Below are positions 37,183-46,133 of a stretch of 64,000 nucleotides of DNA, piece after piece. Source of the DNA: Ollibium composti (GTDB lineage: Bacteria; Pseudomonadota; Alphaproteobacteria; Rhizobiales; Rhizobiaceae); the NCBI RefSeq assembly GCF_004801285.1, contig NZ_SSNY01000003.1, positions 372,001-436,000 of the forward strand. The letters run 5' to 3'. The notes below the pieces were generated by a model that was given only the letters and a program-made list of their open reading frames with translations, did not search any database and was not told the DNA's origin. A program made the translations under genes and the position numbers. The first letter of the stretch is position 1; every line of letters starts with the position of its first letter.

Positions 37183-39254
37183 ATGCAAACGGTTCGAGAC
37201 GCGGAACGCGGGGCCTGACGGCGTCCGAGGACTTGCCGGATACCGACTTCGAAGGTGACGACGACGCCGGCGAGGAGATTGCCGTGCCGTCCGGACCGGA
37301 CGTCGCCTTTACGGCGCTCGACTGGTCGGCTCGTGCCGACGATGCGGTTGACGGCAAGGTCGGTGCCGAGGTCATCCAGGCGCTTGTCAAGCGTTTGCCC
37401 AACGCGCCCGGCGTCTACCGCATGATGAACGCCGCCGGCGACGTGCTCTATGTCGGCAAGGCGCGCAGCCTGAAGAAGCGCGTGACCCAGTATGCGCAGG
37501 GGCGATTCCACACCAACCGCATCGGCCGCATGGTGCGCGAGACGGCGACGATGGAGTTCGTCGTCACCCGCACCGAGATCGAGGCGCTACTTCTTGAAGC
37601 CAATCTTATCAAGCGCCTGCGCCCGCGCTTTAACGTGCTTTTGCGCGATGACAAGTCGTTTCCCTATATCCTGTTGACCGCCGACCATGCGTCGCCCGGC
37701 ATCTACAAGCATCGCGGCGCGCGCTCGCGCAAGGGCGACTATTTCGGCCCGTTCGCCTCCGCGCAGGCGGTCGGCCGCACTATCAATTCGTTGCAGCGCG
37801 CCTTCCTGCTCAGAAGCTGCACTGATTCATTCTTCGAGAACCGCACGCGGCCCTGCCTGCTGTTCCAGATCAAGCGCTGCGCCGCTCCCTGCACCGGTGA
37901 GATCTCGCACGCCGCCTATGCCGGACTGGTGGAGGAGGCCAAGGAATTCCTCTCCGGCCGCAGCCAGAAGGTGAAGACGGAGATGTCGGCCGCCATGCAG
38001 CAGGCGGCCGAGGGTCTCGACTTCGAGCGTGCCGCCGTTTTCCGCGATCGTTTGGCGGCGCTTTCGCACGTACAGAGCCATCAGGGCATCAACACGCAGG
38101 CGGTGGAAGAGGCCGATGTCTTCGCCATCCATCAGGAGGGCGGCCAGGTCTGCATCCAGGTGTTCTTCTTCCGCACCGGCCAGAACTGGGGCAACCGCGC
38201 CTATTTTCCGAAAGCCGATCCGGCACTGGAGGCCTCCGCCGTCCTCGGCTCCTTCCTCGCCCAGTTCTACGATGACAAGCCGACGCCGCGCGCCATCCTG
38301 CTTTCGCATGCCGTGGACGAGCAGGAATTGCTCGCCGAGGCGCTGTCGGCGCGCGCCGGCCGCAAGGTAAGCGTGACCGTGCCGCAACGCGGCGACAAGA
38401 AGGACCTGACCGATCACGCGTTGCAGAACGCCCGCGAGGCGCTCGGCCGCCGGCTGGCCGAAACCTCGACGCAGGCGCGCCTGCTCTCCGGTCTGGCCGA
38501 CACGTTCGGGCTGGAGAAGCAGCCGGAGCGCATCGAGGTCTACGACAACTCCCACATCATGGGCACCAATGCGGTGGGCGCGATGATCGTCGCCGGCGCC
38601 GAGGGCTTCGTGAAGAACCAGTACCGCAAGTTCAACATCCGCTCGACCGACATCACCCCTGGCGACGACTTCGGCATGATGCGCGAGGTCATGCAGCGGC
38701 GTTTCTCGCGCCTCATCAAGGAACATGGCGACCAGATGCCGGGCGGCGAGGCTTCGGCGGAGGATACGGCCGAGGACGACATGGCCGGTAACGGCTTCCC
38801 GGCATGGCCCGACGTGATCCTGATCGACGGCGGGCAGGGGCAGATGACGGCGGTGCGCGCGATCCTGGCCGACCTCGGCATCGAGGATCGGGTCGCCGCC
38901 ATCGGCGTCGCCAAGGGGCAGGACCGCGAGGCCGGCCGCGAACGCTTTTTCGTGCAGGGCAAGCCGTCCTTTACGCTGCCGGTGCGCGACCCGGTGCTCT
39001 ATTTCATCCAGCGGCTGCGCGACGAGGCGCACCGCTTCGCCATCGGCTCGCACCGGGCGCGGCGCAAGAAGGAGATGGTCAGGAACCCGCTCGACGAGAT
39101 CGCCGGCATCGGGCCTGGTCGCAAGCGCGCGCTTCTCCTGCATTTCGGCACCGCCAAGGCGGTCAGCCGCGCGGCGATGGAAGACCTGATGACGGTGGAG
39201 GGCATTTCGGAGTCCGTGGCGCGCACCGTCTACAATCATTTCCACGAGGGGTGA
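37179..39254 (+). CDS. uvrC: Excinuclease ABC subunit C
   Basis: 691 residues. An N-terminal extension of about 65 acidic residues precedes the GIY-YIG nuclease ([28 protein letters not shown]), then the Cys-containing middle region, the UVR coiled segment, the RNase-H-like second nuclease with [10 protein letters not shown] and LIDGGQGQ, and tandem helix-hairpin-helix at the C-terminus ([10 protein letters not shown]). It makes the two incisions in nucleotide excision repair. The start ATG lies in the ATGA shared with the upstream gene. Confidence 0.97.
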   Translation: MNANGSRRGTRGLTASEDLPDTDFEGDDDAGEEIAVPSGPDVAFTALDWSARADDAVDGKVGAEVIQALVKRLPNAPGVYRMMNAAGDVLYVGKARSLKKRVTQYAQGRFHTNRIGRMVRETATMEFVVTRTEIEALLLEANLIKRLRPRFNVLLRDDKSFPYILLTADHASPGIYKHRGARSRKGDYFGPFASAQAVGRTINSLQRAFLLRSCTDSFFENRTRPCLLFQIKRCAAPCTGEISHAAYAGLVEEAKEFLSGRSQKVKTEMSAAMQQAAEGLDFERAAVFRDRLAALSHVQSHQGINTQAVEEADVFAIHQEGGQVCIQVFFFRTGQNWGNRAYFPKADPALEASAVLGSFLAQFYDDKPTPRAILLSHAVDEQELLAEALSARAGRKVSVTVPQRGDKKDLTDHALQNAREALGRRLAETSTQARLLSGLADTFGLEKQPERIEVYDNSHIMGTNAVGAMIVAGAEGFVKNQYRKFNIRSTDITPGDDFGMMREVMQRRFSRLIKEHGDQMPGGEASAEDTAEDDMAGNGFPAWPDVILIDGGQGQMTAVRAILADLGIEDRVAAIGVAKGQDREAGRERFFVQGKPSFTLPVRDPVLYFIQRLRDEAHRFAIGSHRARRKKEMVRNPLDEIAGIGPGRKRALLLHFGTAKAVSRAAMEDLMTVEGISESVARTVYNHFHEG

Positions 39255-39365
39255 TGACGAGAATTCGCCGCTTGGCGCGGCATTTGCGCTCGCCAGCTGA
39301 ATTCGCCAGTTGACCCCCGATAGGCGCTTCTGGTTTGAGTACGTAGCGACGAATGAGTTTTGACG

Positions 39366-39962
39366 ATGGCCAAGCGCGCATTCAACCTGCCCAACATCCT
39401 CACCTACGCCCGCATCATCGCGGTGCCGCTGGTGGTGTTGTGCTTTTTCCTCGAAGGTCACCTGAAATCGAGCGATTTCGCCCGTTGGTCGGCACTCGTC
39501 ATTTTCATCGCAGCCTCGGTGACAGACTATTTCGACGGCTATCTGGCGCGCGCCTGGCAGCAGACGTCCAATATCGGCCGGATGCTCGATCCGATCGCCG
39601 ACAAGCTGCTCGTGTCGACGTGCCTGTTGTTGCTGGCCGCCGACACGGACCGTCACGCCGGCATTGCCGGCTGGTCGCTGTGGGCGGCCATCATCATCCT
39701 GTGCCGGGAAATCCTGGTTTCCGGCCTGCGCGAATATCTGGCGGCGCTCAAGGTCTCGGTTCCCGTCACCAAGCTCGCCAAATGGAAGACGACCATCCAG
39801 ATGGTTGCCATTGCCTTCCTGTTGGTCGGCCCCGCCGGTGACAAGATTTTCCCCTACACCACGCAAGTCGGCCTAGTGCTGCTGTGGGTGGCGGCGGTGG
39901 TGACGCTCTACACCGGCTACGACTATTTCCGCGCCGGGCTGAAGCATATCGTCGACGAGTAG
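39366..39962 (+). CDS. pgsA: CDP-diacylglycerol-glycerol-3-phosphate 3-phosphatidyltransferase
   Basis: 198 residues, several membrane helices and the CDP-alcohol phosphatidyltransferase signature D-G-x2-A-R-x8-G-x3-D-x3-D in FDGYLARAWQQTSNIGRMLD and following residues. It makes phosphatidylglycerol phosphate in the inner membrane. I chose ATG (MAKRAFNLPN) over a TTG two codons upstream. Placement uvrC-pgsA-moaD-moaE is a common alphaproteobacterial order and supports the specific call. Confidence 0.95.
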   Translation: MAKRAFNLPNILTYARIIAVPLVVLCFFLEGHLKSSDFARWSALVIFIAASVTDYFDGYLARAWQQTSNIGRMLDPIADKLLVSTCLLLLAADTDRHAGIAGWSLWAAIIILCREILVSGLREYLAALKVSVPVTKLAKWKTTIQMVAIAFLLVGPAGDKIFPYTTQVGLVLLWVAAVVTLYTGYDYFRAGLKHIVDE

Positions 39963-39966
39963 GGCC

Positions 39967-40218
39967 ATGAAACTCGTCTATTTCGCCTGGGTGCGCGAAC
40001 GAATCGGCAAGCCGCAGGAGGACGTCGATCTTCCGGCGAGCGTAAAGACGGTCGCCGACCTGCTTTCGTGGCTGCGCACGCGCGGCGAGGAATACGAGCA
40101 CGCGCTCCAGCACCAGAAGATCATCCGCGTGGCGATAGACCAGGAGCATGTCGAACACGGCGAGACAATCGCCGGCGCACGCGAGATCGCCCTGTTCCCG
40201 CCAATGACGGGCGGCTGA
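39967..40218 (+). CDS. moaD: Molybdopterin synthase small (sulfur carrier) subunit
   Basis: An 83-residue ubiquitin-like protein ending in Gly-Gly, the residue that carries the thiocarboxylate. With MoaE, encoded four bases downstream, it converts cyclic pyranopterin monophosphate to molybdopterin. It begins four bases after pgsA, so all three genes are probably cotranscribed. The product cofactor would serve enzymes such as the molybdopterin oxidoreductase encoded 7 kb away. Confidence 0.95.
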   Translation: MKLVYFAWVRERIGKPQEDVDLPASVKTVADLLSWLRTRGEEYEHALQHQKIIRVAIDQEHVEHGETIAGAREIALFPPMTGG

Positions 40219-40222
40219 GGCG

Positions 40223-40693
40223 ATGTCCGGCGCGGTCCGCCCCACGATCCGCATCCAGGCCGGCGATTTCGACGCGGCGGCCGAGGTGGCGGCCATGACC
40301 CAGGGGCGCACCGACATCGGCGCCGTCGTCACCTTCTGCGGCCTCTGTCGCGACGAAGGCGGACAGCTTTCTGCGCTGGAGCTGGAACATTATCCGGGCA
40401 TGGCGGAGGCCGAGATCGGCCGCATTGCCATGGAAGCGGTAGGGCGCTGGCCGTTGCAGGGCGTGACCGTCATCCATCGCTACGGTCGCATGAAACCGGG
40501 CGACAATATCGTGCTCGTGGTCACGGCCTCGACGCATCGGCAGGCGGCTTTCGAGGCGGCCAGCTTCCTGATGGATTACCTGAAATCGCGCGCGCCCTTC
40601 TGGAAGAAGGAACATGGCGCCGACGGCACGGCAGGCGACTGGGTCGACGCCAAGGAAGCCGACGACGAGGCCGCGGCACGCTGGCGCCGGTAG
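40223..40693 (+). CDS. moaE: Molybdopterin synthase large (catalytic) subunit
   Basis: 156 residues with MoaE family segments: GAVVTFCGLCRDE near the start, VIHRYGRMKPGDNIVLVV in the middle and KSRAPFWKKEH near the C-terminus, with the catalytic lysines. It pairs with MoaD. Confidence 0.96.
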   Translation: MSGAVRPTIRIQAGDFDAAAEVAAMTQGRTDIGAVVTFCGLCRDEGGQLSALELEHYPGMAEAEIGRIAMEAVGRWPLQGVTVIHRYGRMKPGDNIVLVVTASTHRQAAFEAASFLMDYLKSRAPFWKKEHGADGTAGDWVDAKEADDEAAARWRR

Positions 40694-40779
40694 TGGCGCC
40701 ACCACTCAAATTTCCTTTTCCGGTCACGGTTTACCCGCAATCGTCCGATCATGCTGGCGGCGACAAAGGAGACTGCCCC

Positions 40780-41553
40780 ATGCTGGATCGGATCGCCGAG
40801 TTCTTCGTCTTCGGCCTCGTGCCGCTGGCTGTCGGCATGCTGGCGACGCCGGTTGCTTCGGTGGCCGCCGAACAGGTGCTGAAAGGCGAGGTCGTCTACC
40901 GCGAGCGCATAGCCTTGCCGCCCGGTGCCAGGGTGACGGTGCAACTCACCGACGTCTCGCTGGCCGACGCGCCGGCGGCGATCGTCGCTGAGCAGAAGAT
41001 CACGTCGACCGGTCAGGTTCCGATCCCCTTCGAACTGAAGTTCGATACCTCGGCGATCCTTGAGAAGAACACCTGCGCCCTGCAGGCGCGCATCGACGTC
41101 GACGACAAGCTGATGTTCATCAACGACGAAAGGCACCAGGTCGATCCGCTGGCCGCGGACGGACCGCAGACGATCCTGGTCAAGATGGTCAAGCAGCAGG
41201 CAGACAGCGCCGATGCGGCCTCGATCTTCGACCAGACCTGGGCTTTGACCTTCATCGACGGCCTTGGCGCCATCGAGGGATCGAAGGCCACCTTCCGGGT
41301 CGAGGAGAACGGCAAGATCACCGGCCGGGCGCCGTGCAACGGCTACTTCGCCAGCGCCGAGATCAAGGGCAAGGAGATGACCATCGCCAAGCCGGGCGCG
41401 ACGATGATGGCTTGCGAAGAGGCGCTGATGAAGCAGGAGCAGGCGTTTTTCGCCGCTTTCGAGAATGTCGCCGGCTTCAAGGTCGAGAACGGCGCGCTGA
41501 TTCTGACGGCGCAGGACGGCCGCGTGCTGCTGAGGTTTGCCGCCACGGCCTGA
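40780..41553 (+). CDS. Secreted YbaY-type / META two-domain protein
   Basis: 257 residues. A signal peptide (about 1-31, cleavage near VAA) is followed by a YbaY/YscW-like lipoprotein-chaperone domain: LKGEVVYRERIALPPGARVTVQL, then AEQKITSTGQVPIPFELKF. A C-terminal META domain has CNGYF and a MMACEE segment, with two cysteines that could pair. There is no lipobox cysteine, so it should be soluble in the periplasm. AAAGGAG nine bases before the ATG decides the start; the frame is open further upstream. Function unknown; META domains occur in heat-shock or motility-linked proteins such as HslJ. Confidence 0.82.
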   Translation: MLDRIAEFFVFGLVPLAVGMLATPVASVAAEQVLKGEVVYRERIALPPGARVTVQLTDVSLADAPAAIVAEQKITSTGQVPIPFELKFDTSAILEKNTCALQARIDVDDKLMFINDERHQVDPLAADGPQTILVKMVKQQADSADAASIFDQTWALTFIDGLGAIEGSKATFRVEENGKITGRAPCNGYFASAEIKGKEMTIAKPGATMMACEEALMKQEQAFFAAFENVAGFKVENGALILTAQDGRVLLRFAATA

Positions 41554-41565
41554 CCGTTCCCCAAC

Positions 41566-41593
41566 AAAAAAGCCGGGCAGGGCGCCCGGCTTT
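41566..41593. terminator. Bidirectional rho-independent terminator
   Basis: GCCGGGC/GCCCGGC stem with a five-base loop, six A to the left and TTTGTTTG to the right, between the convergent META protein gene and ndk. Confidence 0.8.
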
Positions 41594-41616
41594 GTTTGTG
41601 GTCCGATCCTGTCGGA

Positions 41617-42039
41617 TCAGCCGACGATCTCGGTGTCGGAGAACCAGAAGCGGATTTCCTGCGCCGCCGTCTCGGGAGCATCCGACCCGTGCACCGAGTT
41701 CTCGCCGATGGACAGTGCATGCACCTTGCGGATGGTGCCTTCGGCCGCGTTGGCCGGGTTGGTTGCGCCCATCACTTCGCGGTTCTTCGCGATGGCGTTC
41801 TCGCCTTCCAGCACCTGCACCACGGTCGGGGCCGACGACATGAACTCCACCAGTTCCTCGAAGAAGGGGCGGCCCTTGTGGACGGCGTAGAAGCCTTCCG
41901 CCTCGCGACGGCTCATCCATACGCGCTTGGAAGCGACGACGCGCAGGCCGGCCTCTTCCAGCATCCGGGTGATGGCGCCGGTCAGGTTGCGCTTGGTCGC
42001 GTCGGGCTTGATCATCGAGAAGGTGCGTTCGATCGCCAT
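41617..42039 (-). CDS. ndk: Nucleoside diphosphate kinase
   Basis: 140 residues, the usual length. [14 protein letters not shown] at the start, the Arg/Thr-rich NTP site, and the phospho-His motif are visible: [10 protein letters not shown] holds the catalytic His in NxxHGSD. It balances NTP and dNTP pools. A good promoter lies 54-82 bases upstream and a terminator follows, so it is a single-gene transcript. The leader has a nine-base repeat. Confidence 0.98.
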   Translation of the reverse strand: MAIERTFSMIKPDATKRNLTGAITRMLEEAGLRVVASKRVWMSRREAEGFYAVHKGRPFFEELVEFMSSAPTVVQVLEGENAIAKNREVMGATNPANAAEGTIRKVHALSIGENSVHGSDAPETAAQEIRFWFSDTEIVG

Positions 42040-42053
42040 GGGAAGTCCTTGCA

Positions 42054-42085
42054 GATTGGATTGGACGGATTGGGTTGATTGGAGT
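42054..42085 (-). repeat. GATTGG repeat in the ndk leader
   Basis: GATTGG (CCAATC on the transcript) occurs at 42054, 42059, 42068 and 42077; the last three copies have a nine-base period. It falls inside the predicted ndk 5' untranslated region. Confidence 0.5.
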
Positions 42086-42092
42086 GGCGGCT

Positions 42093-42121
42093 CTATACAA
42101 GCCGCCCCGCATATTGCCAAG
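42093..42121 (-). promoter_or_regulatory. Promoter of ndk
   Basis: On the minus strand CTTGGC and GTATAG are separated by exactly 17 bases, a close match to the rhizobial CTTGAC-N17-CTATAT consensus. The predicted leader is about 45 bases. Confidence 0.65.
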
Positions 42122-42196
42122 GGGAGACGGCTTTCATCGACCCGCGTCAAGCCACTGTGTGGGCCACTTGCGTTCGAATGGCTTTGCACTAAACTG

Positions 42197-42211
42197 ATTG
42201 CAAGTTGCAAT
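42197..42211. promoter_or_regulatory. Palindromic operator candidate upstream of the DHFR-family gene
   Basis: ATTGCAA-g-TTGCAAT is a perfect 15-base inverted repeat ending 19 bases before the start codon, a typical place for a repressor site. No regulator gene is adjacent. Confidence 0.5.
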
Positions 42212-42230
42212 TGGTTTACGGAGAAAGCCG

Positions 42231-42788
42231 ATGGGCAGGATCGTCTTCGGCATGATGTTGTCGCTTGACGGCTACATAGCCGGTCCGAACGGCATCACTG
42301 ATCTGCCGGAACCGGAGCCGGAGTTGCACTGGTATTTCAACAATCTGGTGAAGCGGACTGCCGTTTCTCTCTACGGTCGCCGCATGTATGAGACCATGAA
42401 GGTCTGGCAGGACTTGGACAGCCAACCGGATGTCTCGGAGGTGTTGGTCGACTTTGCACGCGCCTGGCGCGCCGTGCCGAAGGTCGTCGTCTCGACCACG
42501 CTGACGGAGGTGGGGCCGAATGCCTGCCTTGTGCGTGACGATGTCGAGGCGGCGGTCCGCAAGCTCAAGGCCGACACGCAGGGCGAGATTGCCGTTTCCG
42601 GTGCTGCCTTGGCCGGCAGTCTTTCGAAACTCGGCTTGATCGACGAGTACCAGCTCTTCTTCCGACCTGTCGTCGTGGGCGGCGGCACGCCGTTCTTCGA
42701 GCTGGGCACGCAACTGAACCTGAAGCCGCTCGGCTGGGAGGAGCTTCCGCAGGGCACGAGGCTGTTGCGCTACGGCCGGGAAGATTGA
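42231..42788 (+). CDS. Dihydrofolate reductase family (RibD C-terminal-like) protein
   Basis: 185 residues with the RibD-C/YyaP pattern: [21 protein letters not shown] at the start, [11 protein letters not shown], and [13 protein letters not shown] for the dinucleotide site near the C-terminal part, then [10 protein letters not shown]. Such proteins are stand-alone reductases of unknown substrate; they are distinct from housekeeping FolA. A GGAG site nine bases ahead of the ATG supports the start over an upstream TTG-type extension. A palindrome overlaps the promoter region. Confidence 0.87.
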   Translation: MGRIVFGMMLSLDGYIAGPNGITDLPEPEPELHWYFNNLVKRTAVSLYGRRMYETMKVWQDLDSQPDVSEVLVDFARAWRAVPKVVVSTTLTEVGPNACLVRDDVEAAVRKLKADTQGEIAVSGAALAGSLSKLGLIDEYQLFFRPVVVGGGTPFFELGTQLNLKPLGWEELPQGTRLLRYGRED

Positions 42789-42819
42789 TCCCCGGCAGGT
42801 CGCATGATCCGGACCGTAC

Positions 42820-43512
42820 TCAGGCCGCGGCCGGCGTGGCGCGGCCAACTCCGCCGTGCAGGTCCAGGCAGCGCTCGAACCACGGCAGGATCGGATCGCC
42901 GGACTGTAGGAATTCGTAGGTGGATGTCACCCGCACCCATTGCAGCGCGCCGAAGACGATGTAGTCGGCAAAAAGCGGCCTCTCACCGCCGATGAAAGGC
43001 TGATATTCCAGCATGCTGCGCAACGGCACCAGCTTCTTGCGGAAAGCGGCGAGATGGGTGTCGCGCTCGGCTCCGACCGCCTCCAGCGTCTTGCCGTAGC
43101 GCTCTTCGCGGCTTTCACGGAAATAGACGCCGTTCTCCTCGTCCTGCAGCCGGTAGATCTCCATGAGCGCGGCCGAACCGAGGAAGGGATGCAGTTGCGT
43201 CTGCGACCAGCGCTCGATGAAGCGCGCCATAGCCTTGCCGCCGTCGCCGCCGAACAGGGTCGGGCGCTCGGGATAGGCATCTTCCAGGTAAAGCGCGATG
43301 GCGAAGGAATCGGCCACCACCCGCTCGCCGTCGCGGATCACCGGCACGGTCTTCGAGACGCCGCCTTCCACCTTCGGCACATCGGTGAAGCGCGTCGGCA
43401 CGGCGCGGTAGTCGAGGCCCTTGTGGGCGAGCGCCATCTTTGCCTTCCAGCAATGCGGGCTGAACGGGCGCTGGGTATCGGTCGGGACGAGATCGTAGAG
43501 AAGAATGGTCAT
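42820..43512 (-). CDS. Glutathione S-transferase family protein
   Basis: 230 residues. Start MTILLYDLVPTDTQRPFSPHCWKAK shows the thioredoxin-like domain with a Ser/Cys active-site region, VSKTVPVIRD as the cis-proline stretch, and ADSFAIALYLED for glutathione binding. An all-helical C-terminal domain follows. It resembles the beta-etherase or maleylacetoacetate-isomerase-like branch only loosely. Substrate unknown. It is divergent from the DinB-family gene, with 56 bases between starts. A second, unrelated GST is encoded at 34.7 kb. Confidence 0.88.
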   Translation of the reverse strand: MTILLYDLVPTDTQRPFSPHCWKAKMALAHKGLDYRAVPTRFTDVPKVEGGVSKTVPVIRDGERVVADSFAIALYLEDAYPERPTLFGGDGGKAMARFIERWSQTQLHPFLGSAALMEIYRLQDEENGVYFRESREERYGKTLEAVGAERDTHLAAFRKKLVPLRSMLEYQPFIGGERPLFADYIVFGALQWVRVTSTYEFLQSGDPILPWFERCLDLHGGVGRATPAAA

Positions 43513-43568
43513 TGGCGGCAACGGCCTCAAGGGTTAGGTATGCGCGCAAACGGCGCACGGGGAATTCG

Positions 43569-44081
43569 ATGAAGCAGCATTTCATGATGTTCGCGGCCTA
43601 CAATCAATGGGCCAACGAGCGCATCTACGATGCCGCGCTCGACCTCACCGACGAGGAGTTCGGCCGGCCGGTCGGCGCCTTCTTCGGTTCGCTGATGGGC
43701 ACCCTGAACCATCTCCTGGTGGCGGATCGGATCTGGATGAAGCGCTTCACCGGCGAAGGCGATGCGCCGGCCACGCTCGACACGATCGTCCATCGCGCGC
43801 TCGGCGCCCTGCGTATGGCGCGCGAGGTGGAGGACAGGCGCATAGTCGAATGGGTCGGCGGCTTGAGCGAAAAGGCGCTGGCGGGGCGCTTCACCTACAT
43901 GACCGTGACCGACATGCGCACCGTCTCGCAGCGGCTGGCGCCGGCGCTGTCTCACCTGTTCAACCATCAGACGCACCACCGTGGCCAGGCGCATACGATC
44001 CTGACGATCCTCGGTCGTCCGTCCGTGACGCTCGATCTCGTCTACTTCCAGCGCACGGAAGAGGGCAGGGCCTTCGCCTGA
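43569..44081 (+). CDS. DinB-family (YfiT-like) putative metal-dependent protein
   Basis: 170 residues, four-helix-bundle DinB/DfsA-type protein: FAAYNQWANERIYDAAL at the start, then LNHLLVADRIWM and LSHLFNHQTHHRGQAHTIL. The three expected metal-binding histidines are in NHLLVADR and NHQTHHRGQ. Members act as thiol-dependent transferases or are induced by DNA damage; the substrate is unknown. It is not related to Pol IV despite the shared DinB name. Confidence 0.9.
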   Translation: MKQHFMMFAAYNQWANERIYDAALDLTDEEFGRPVGAFFGSLMGTLNHLLVADRIWMKRFTGEGDAPATLDTIVHRALGALRMAREVEDRRIVEWVGGLSEKALAGRFTYMTVTDMRTVSQRLAPALSHLFNHQTHHRGQAHTILTILGRPSVTLDLVYFQRTEEGRAFA

Positions 44082-44133
44082 GACGCCGGTCGCCCTTGCG
44101 AAGTTGGCGGGGGCATGCAAAACCCCGCGCGCC

Positions 44134-46011
44134 ATGCTGACCATAAACGACCTTTCGCTCCGCATCGCCGGGCGCCTGCTTCTCGACCATGCCTCGCTGA
44201 CGCTGCCGGCGGGCACCAAGGCCGGGCTTGTCGGCCGCAACGGCACCGGCAAGACGACGCTGTTTCGCGCCATCACCGGCGATATGCCGACCGAGACGGG
44301 CTCAATCGACCTGCCGAAGAACACGCGCATCGGCCAGGTGGCGCAGGAAGCGCCCGGCACCGAGGAGCCGCTGATCGAGATCGTGCTGAAAGCCGACAAG
44401 GAACGCGCGGCGCTGCTGGAAGAGGAAAAGACCGCCACCGATCCGCACCGCATCGCGGACATCCATATCCGCCTCGCCGATATCGACGCCCATTCGGCCG
44501 AATCGCGCGCCGCCACCATCCTGGCCGGTTTGGGCTTCGACGACGACGCGCAGCGGCGCCCGGCCTCGTCCTTTTCCGGCGGCTGGCGCATGCGCGTGGC
44601 GCTCGCGGCCGTGCTGTTCTCGCAGCCGGATCTCCTGCTGCTCGACGAGCCGACCAACTATCTCGACCTCGAAGGCACGTTGTGGCTGGAGAACTATGTC
44701 GCGAAATATCCGCATACCGTGCTCCTGATCTCGCACGACCGCGACCTCTTGAACCGCGCCGTCAATTCCATCGTCCATCTCGACCAGAAGCGGCTGACCT
44801 TCTGGCGTGGCGGCTACGACCAGTTCGAGCGTCAGTGGACCGAACAGCGCGAGTTGCAGGAAAAGAGCCGCGTGAAGCAGGAGGCGGCCAGAAAACACCT
44901 GCAATCCTTCGTGGACCGCTTCCGTGCCAAGGCGTCCAAGGCGAGGCAGGCGCAGTCGCGCATCAAGGCACTGGAGAAGATGAAGCCGATCGCCGCTCTC
45001 GTGGATGACACCGTGCGGCCGTTCTCCTTCCCCGAGCCGGTCAAGACGGTCGCCTCGCCGATCGTCGCGCTGTCGGGCGTCGATGTCGGTTATGCGCCGG
45101 GCAAGCCGGTCCTGAAGAAACTCACCCTGCGCATCGACAACGACGACCGCATCGCGCTGCTCGGCGCCAACGGCAACGGCAAGTCGACCTTCGCCAAGCT
45201 GCTCGCCGGCCGCCTGAAGGGCGAGACGGGCTCGATCACCGTGGCGCCGGGCCTCAAGGTGGCGATCTTCGCCCAGCACCAGCTGGACGATCTGCGCCCT
45301 GAGGAGAACGCCTACGAGCACGTGCGCCGGCTGATGCCGGAAGCGCCTGAATCGAAGGTGCGCGCCCGCGTCGCCAATTTCGGCTTGGCGACCGAGAAGA
45401 TGAACACGGCCGCAAAGGACCTGTCCGGCGGCGAGAAGGCGCGGTTGCTGATGGGACTGGCGGCCTTCGAGGGACCGAATCTGTTCATCCTCGACGAGCC
45501 GACCAACCACCTCGACATCGACAGCCGCGAGGCGCTGGTGCACGCGCTGAACGATTTTCCCGGCGCCGTCATCCTGATCTCGCACGACCGGCACCTTCTG
45601 GAGGCGACCGCCGACCGACTGTGGCTGGTCAAGGACGGTACCGTCGCGCCCTATGACGGCGACCTCGACGACTACAAGACGCTGGTCACGGGCGTCTCGG
45701 TTAACAGCCGCGAAAAGCGCGAGGCGGAGAAGGCATCGAAAGCCGACCGGCGCCGCGAGGCGGCGGCCCGCCGCGCGGCACTTGAGCCGCTGGCCAAGGA
45801 AATCCGCACCACCGAGGGGCTGATGGAGCGCCTGCGCAAGCGCATTGACACCATCGAGGATCAACTCGCCGACCCGGCGCTCTATGAAAAGGACCCGGTC
45901 GGCGCCACACGGCTCGCCAAGGAACGCTCCGACCTTTCCGGCCAGCTCTCCCGTCATGAGGAGAAATGGCTGGAGATGAGCGCGGAATACGAGGAGGGGA
46001 TTGCGGAGTAA
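44134..46011 (+). CDS. ABC-F family ATPase (Uup/EttA type)
   Basis: 625 residues with two ABC domains and no membrane part. Walker A motifs are GRNGTGKT (34-41) and GANGNGKS, signatures SFSGGWRMRVA and DLSGGEKARLL, and both Walker B segments read LDEPTN. A charged linker (RVKQEAARKHLQSF) joins the domains, and a C-terminal coiled coil rich in Arg/Glu fills the last 90 residues. ABC-F proteins act on ribosomes or DNA repair intermediates. The linker and C-terminal coil are closest to the Uup or YheS type; I do not assign a symbol. I chose ATG MLTINDLSLR over an upstream in-frame ATG. Confidence 0.93.
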   Translation: MLTINDLSLRIAGRLLLDHASLTLPAGTKAGLVGRNGTGKTTLFRAITGDMPTETGSIDLPKNTRIGQVAQEAPGTEEPLIEIVLKADKERAALLEEEKTATDPHRIADIHIRLADIDAHSAESRAATILAGLGFDDDAQRRPASSFSGGWRMRVALAAVLFSQPDLLLLDEPTNYLDLEGTLWLENYVAKYPHTVLLISHDRDLLNRAVNSIVHLDQKRLTFWRGGYDQFERQWTEQRELQEKSRVKQEAARKHLQSFVDRFRAKASKARQAQSRIKALEKMKPIAALVDDTVRPFSFPEPVKTVASPIVALSGVDVGYAPGKPVLKKLTLRIDNDDRIALLGANGNGKSTFAKLLAGRLKGETGSITVAPGLKVAIFAQHQLDDLRPEENAYEHVRRLMPEAPESKVRARVANFGLATEKMNTAAKDLSGGEKARLLMGLAAFEGPNLFILDEPTNHLDIDSREALVHALNDFPGAVILISHDRHLLEATADRLWLVKDGTVAPYDGDLDDYKTLVTGVSVNSREKREAEKASKADRRREAAARRAALEPLAKEIRTTEGLMERLRKRIDTIEDQLADPALYEKDPVGATRLAKERSDLSGQLSRHEEKWLEMSAEYEEGIAE

Positions 46012-46059
46012 TCTGTCGGAGCCGGACCTCATCGCCGGCCCATGCCGCCAGGCAATCCA

Positions 46060-46107
46060 ACTCGCCGCCCGTGGCGAGTCGTGATACGTTACCCGCACCG
46101 GTGCGGG
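46060..46107. repeat. Hairpin and perfect palindrome between ABC-F and methyltransferase genes
   Basis: ACTCGCC-gcccgt-GGCGAGT (46060-46079) is a stem with seven-base arms, without a T-run. CCCGCACCGGTGCGGG (46092-46107) is a perfect 16-base palindrome ending 26 bases before the methyltransferase ATG. The first may end the ABC-F transcript; the second could be an operator. Confidence 0.4.
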
Positions 46108-46133
46108 ATGGGCGACAGCCACGGGTGGCCTCC

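Noticed and set aside
43569..44081. Reading the DinB-family protein as a second Pol IV
   Set aside because: It is a 170-residue helical bundle with metal-binding histidines. The DinB family name comes from a Bacillus damage-inducible gene and is unrelated to DNA polymerase IV at 7-8.3 kb.
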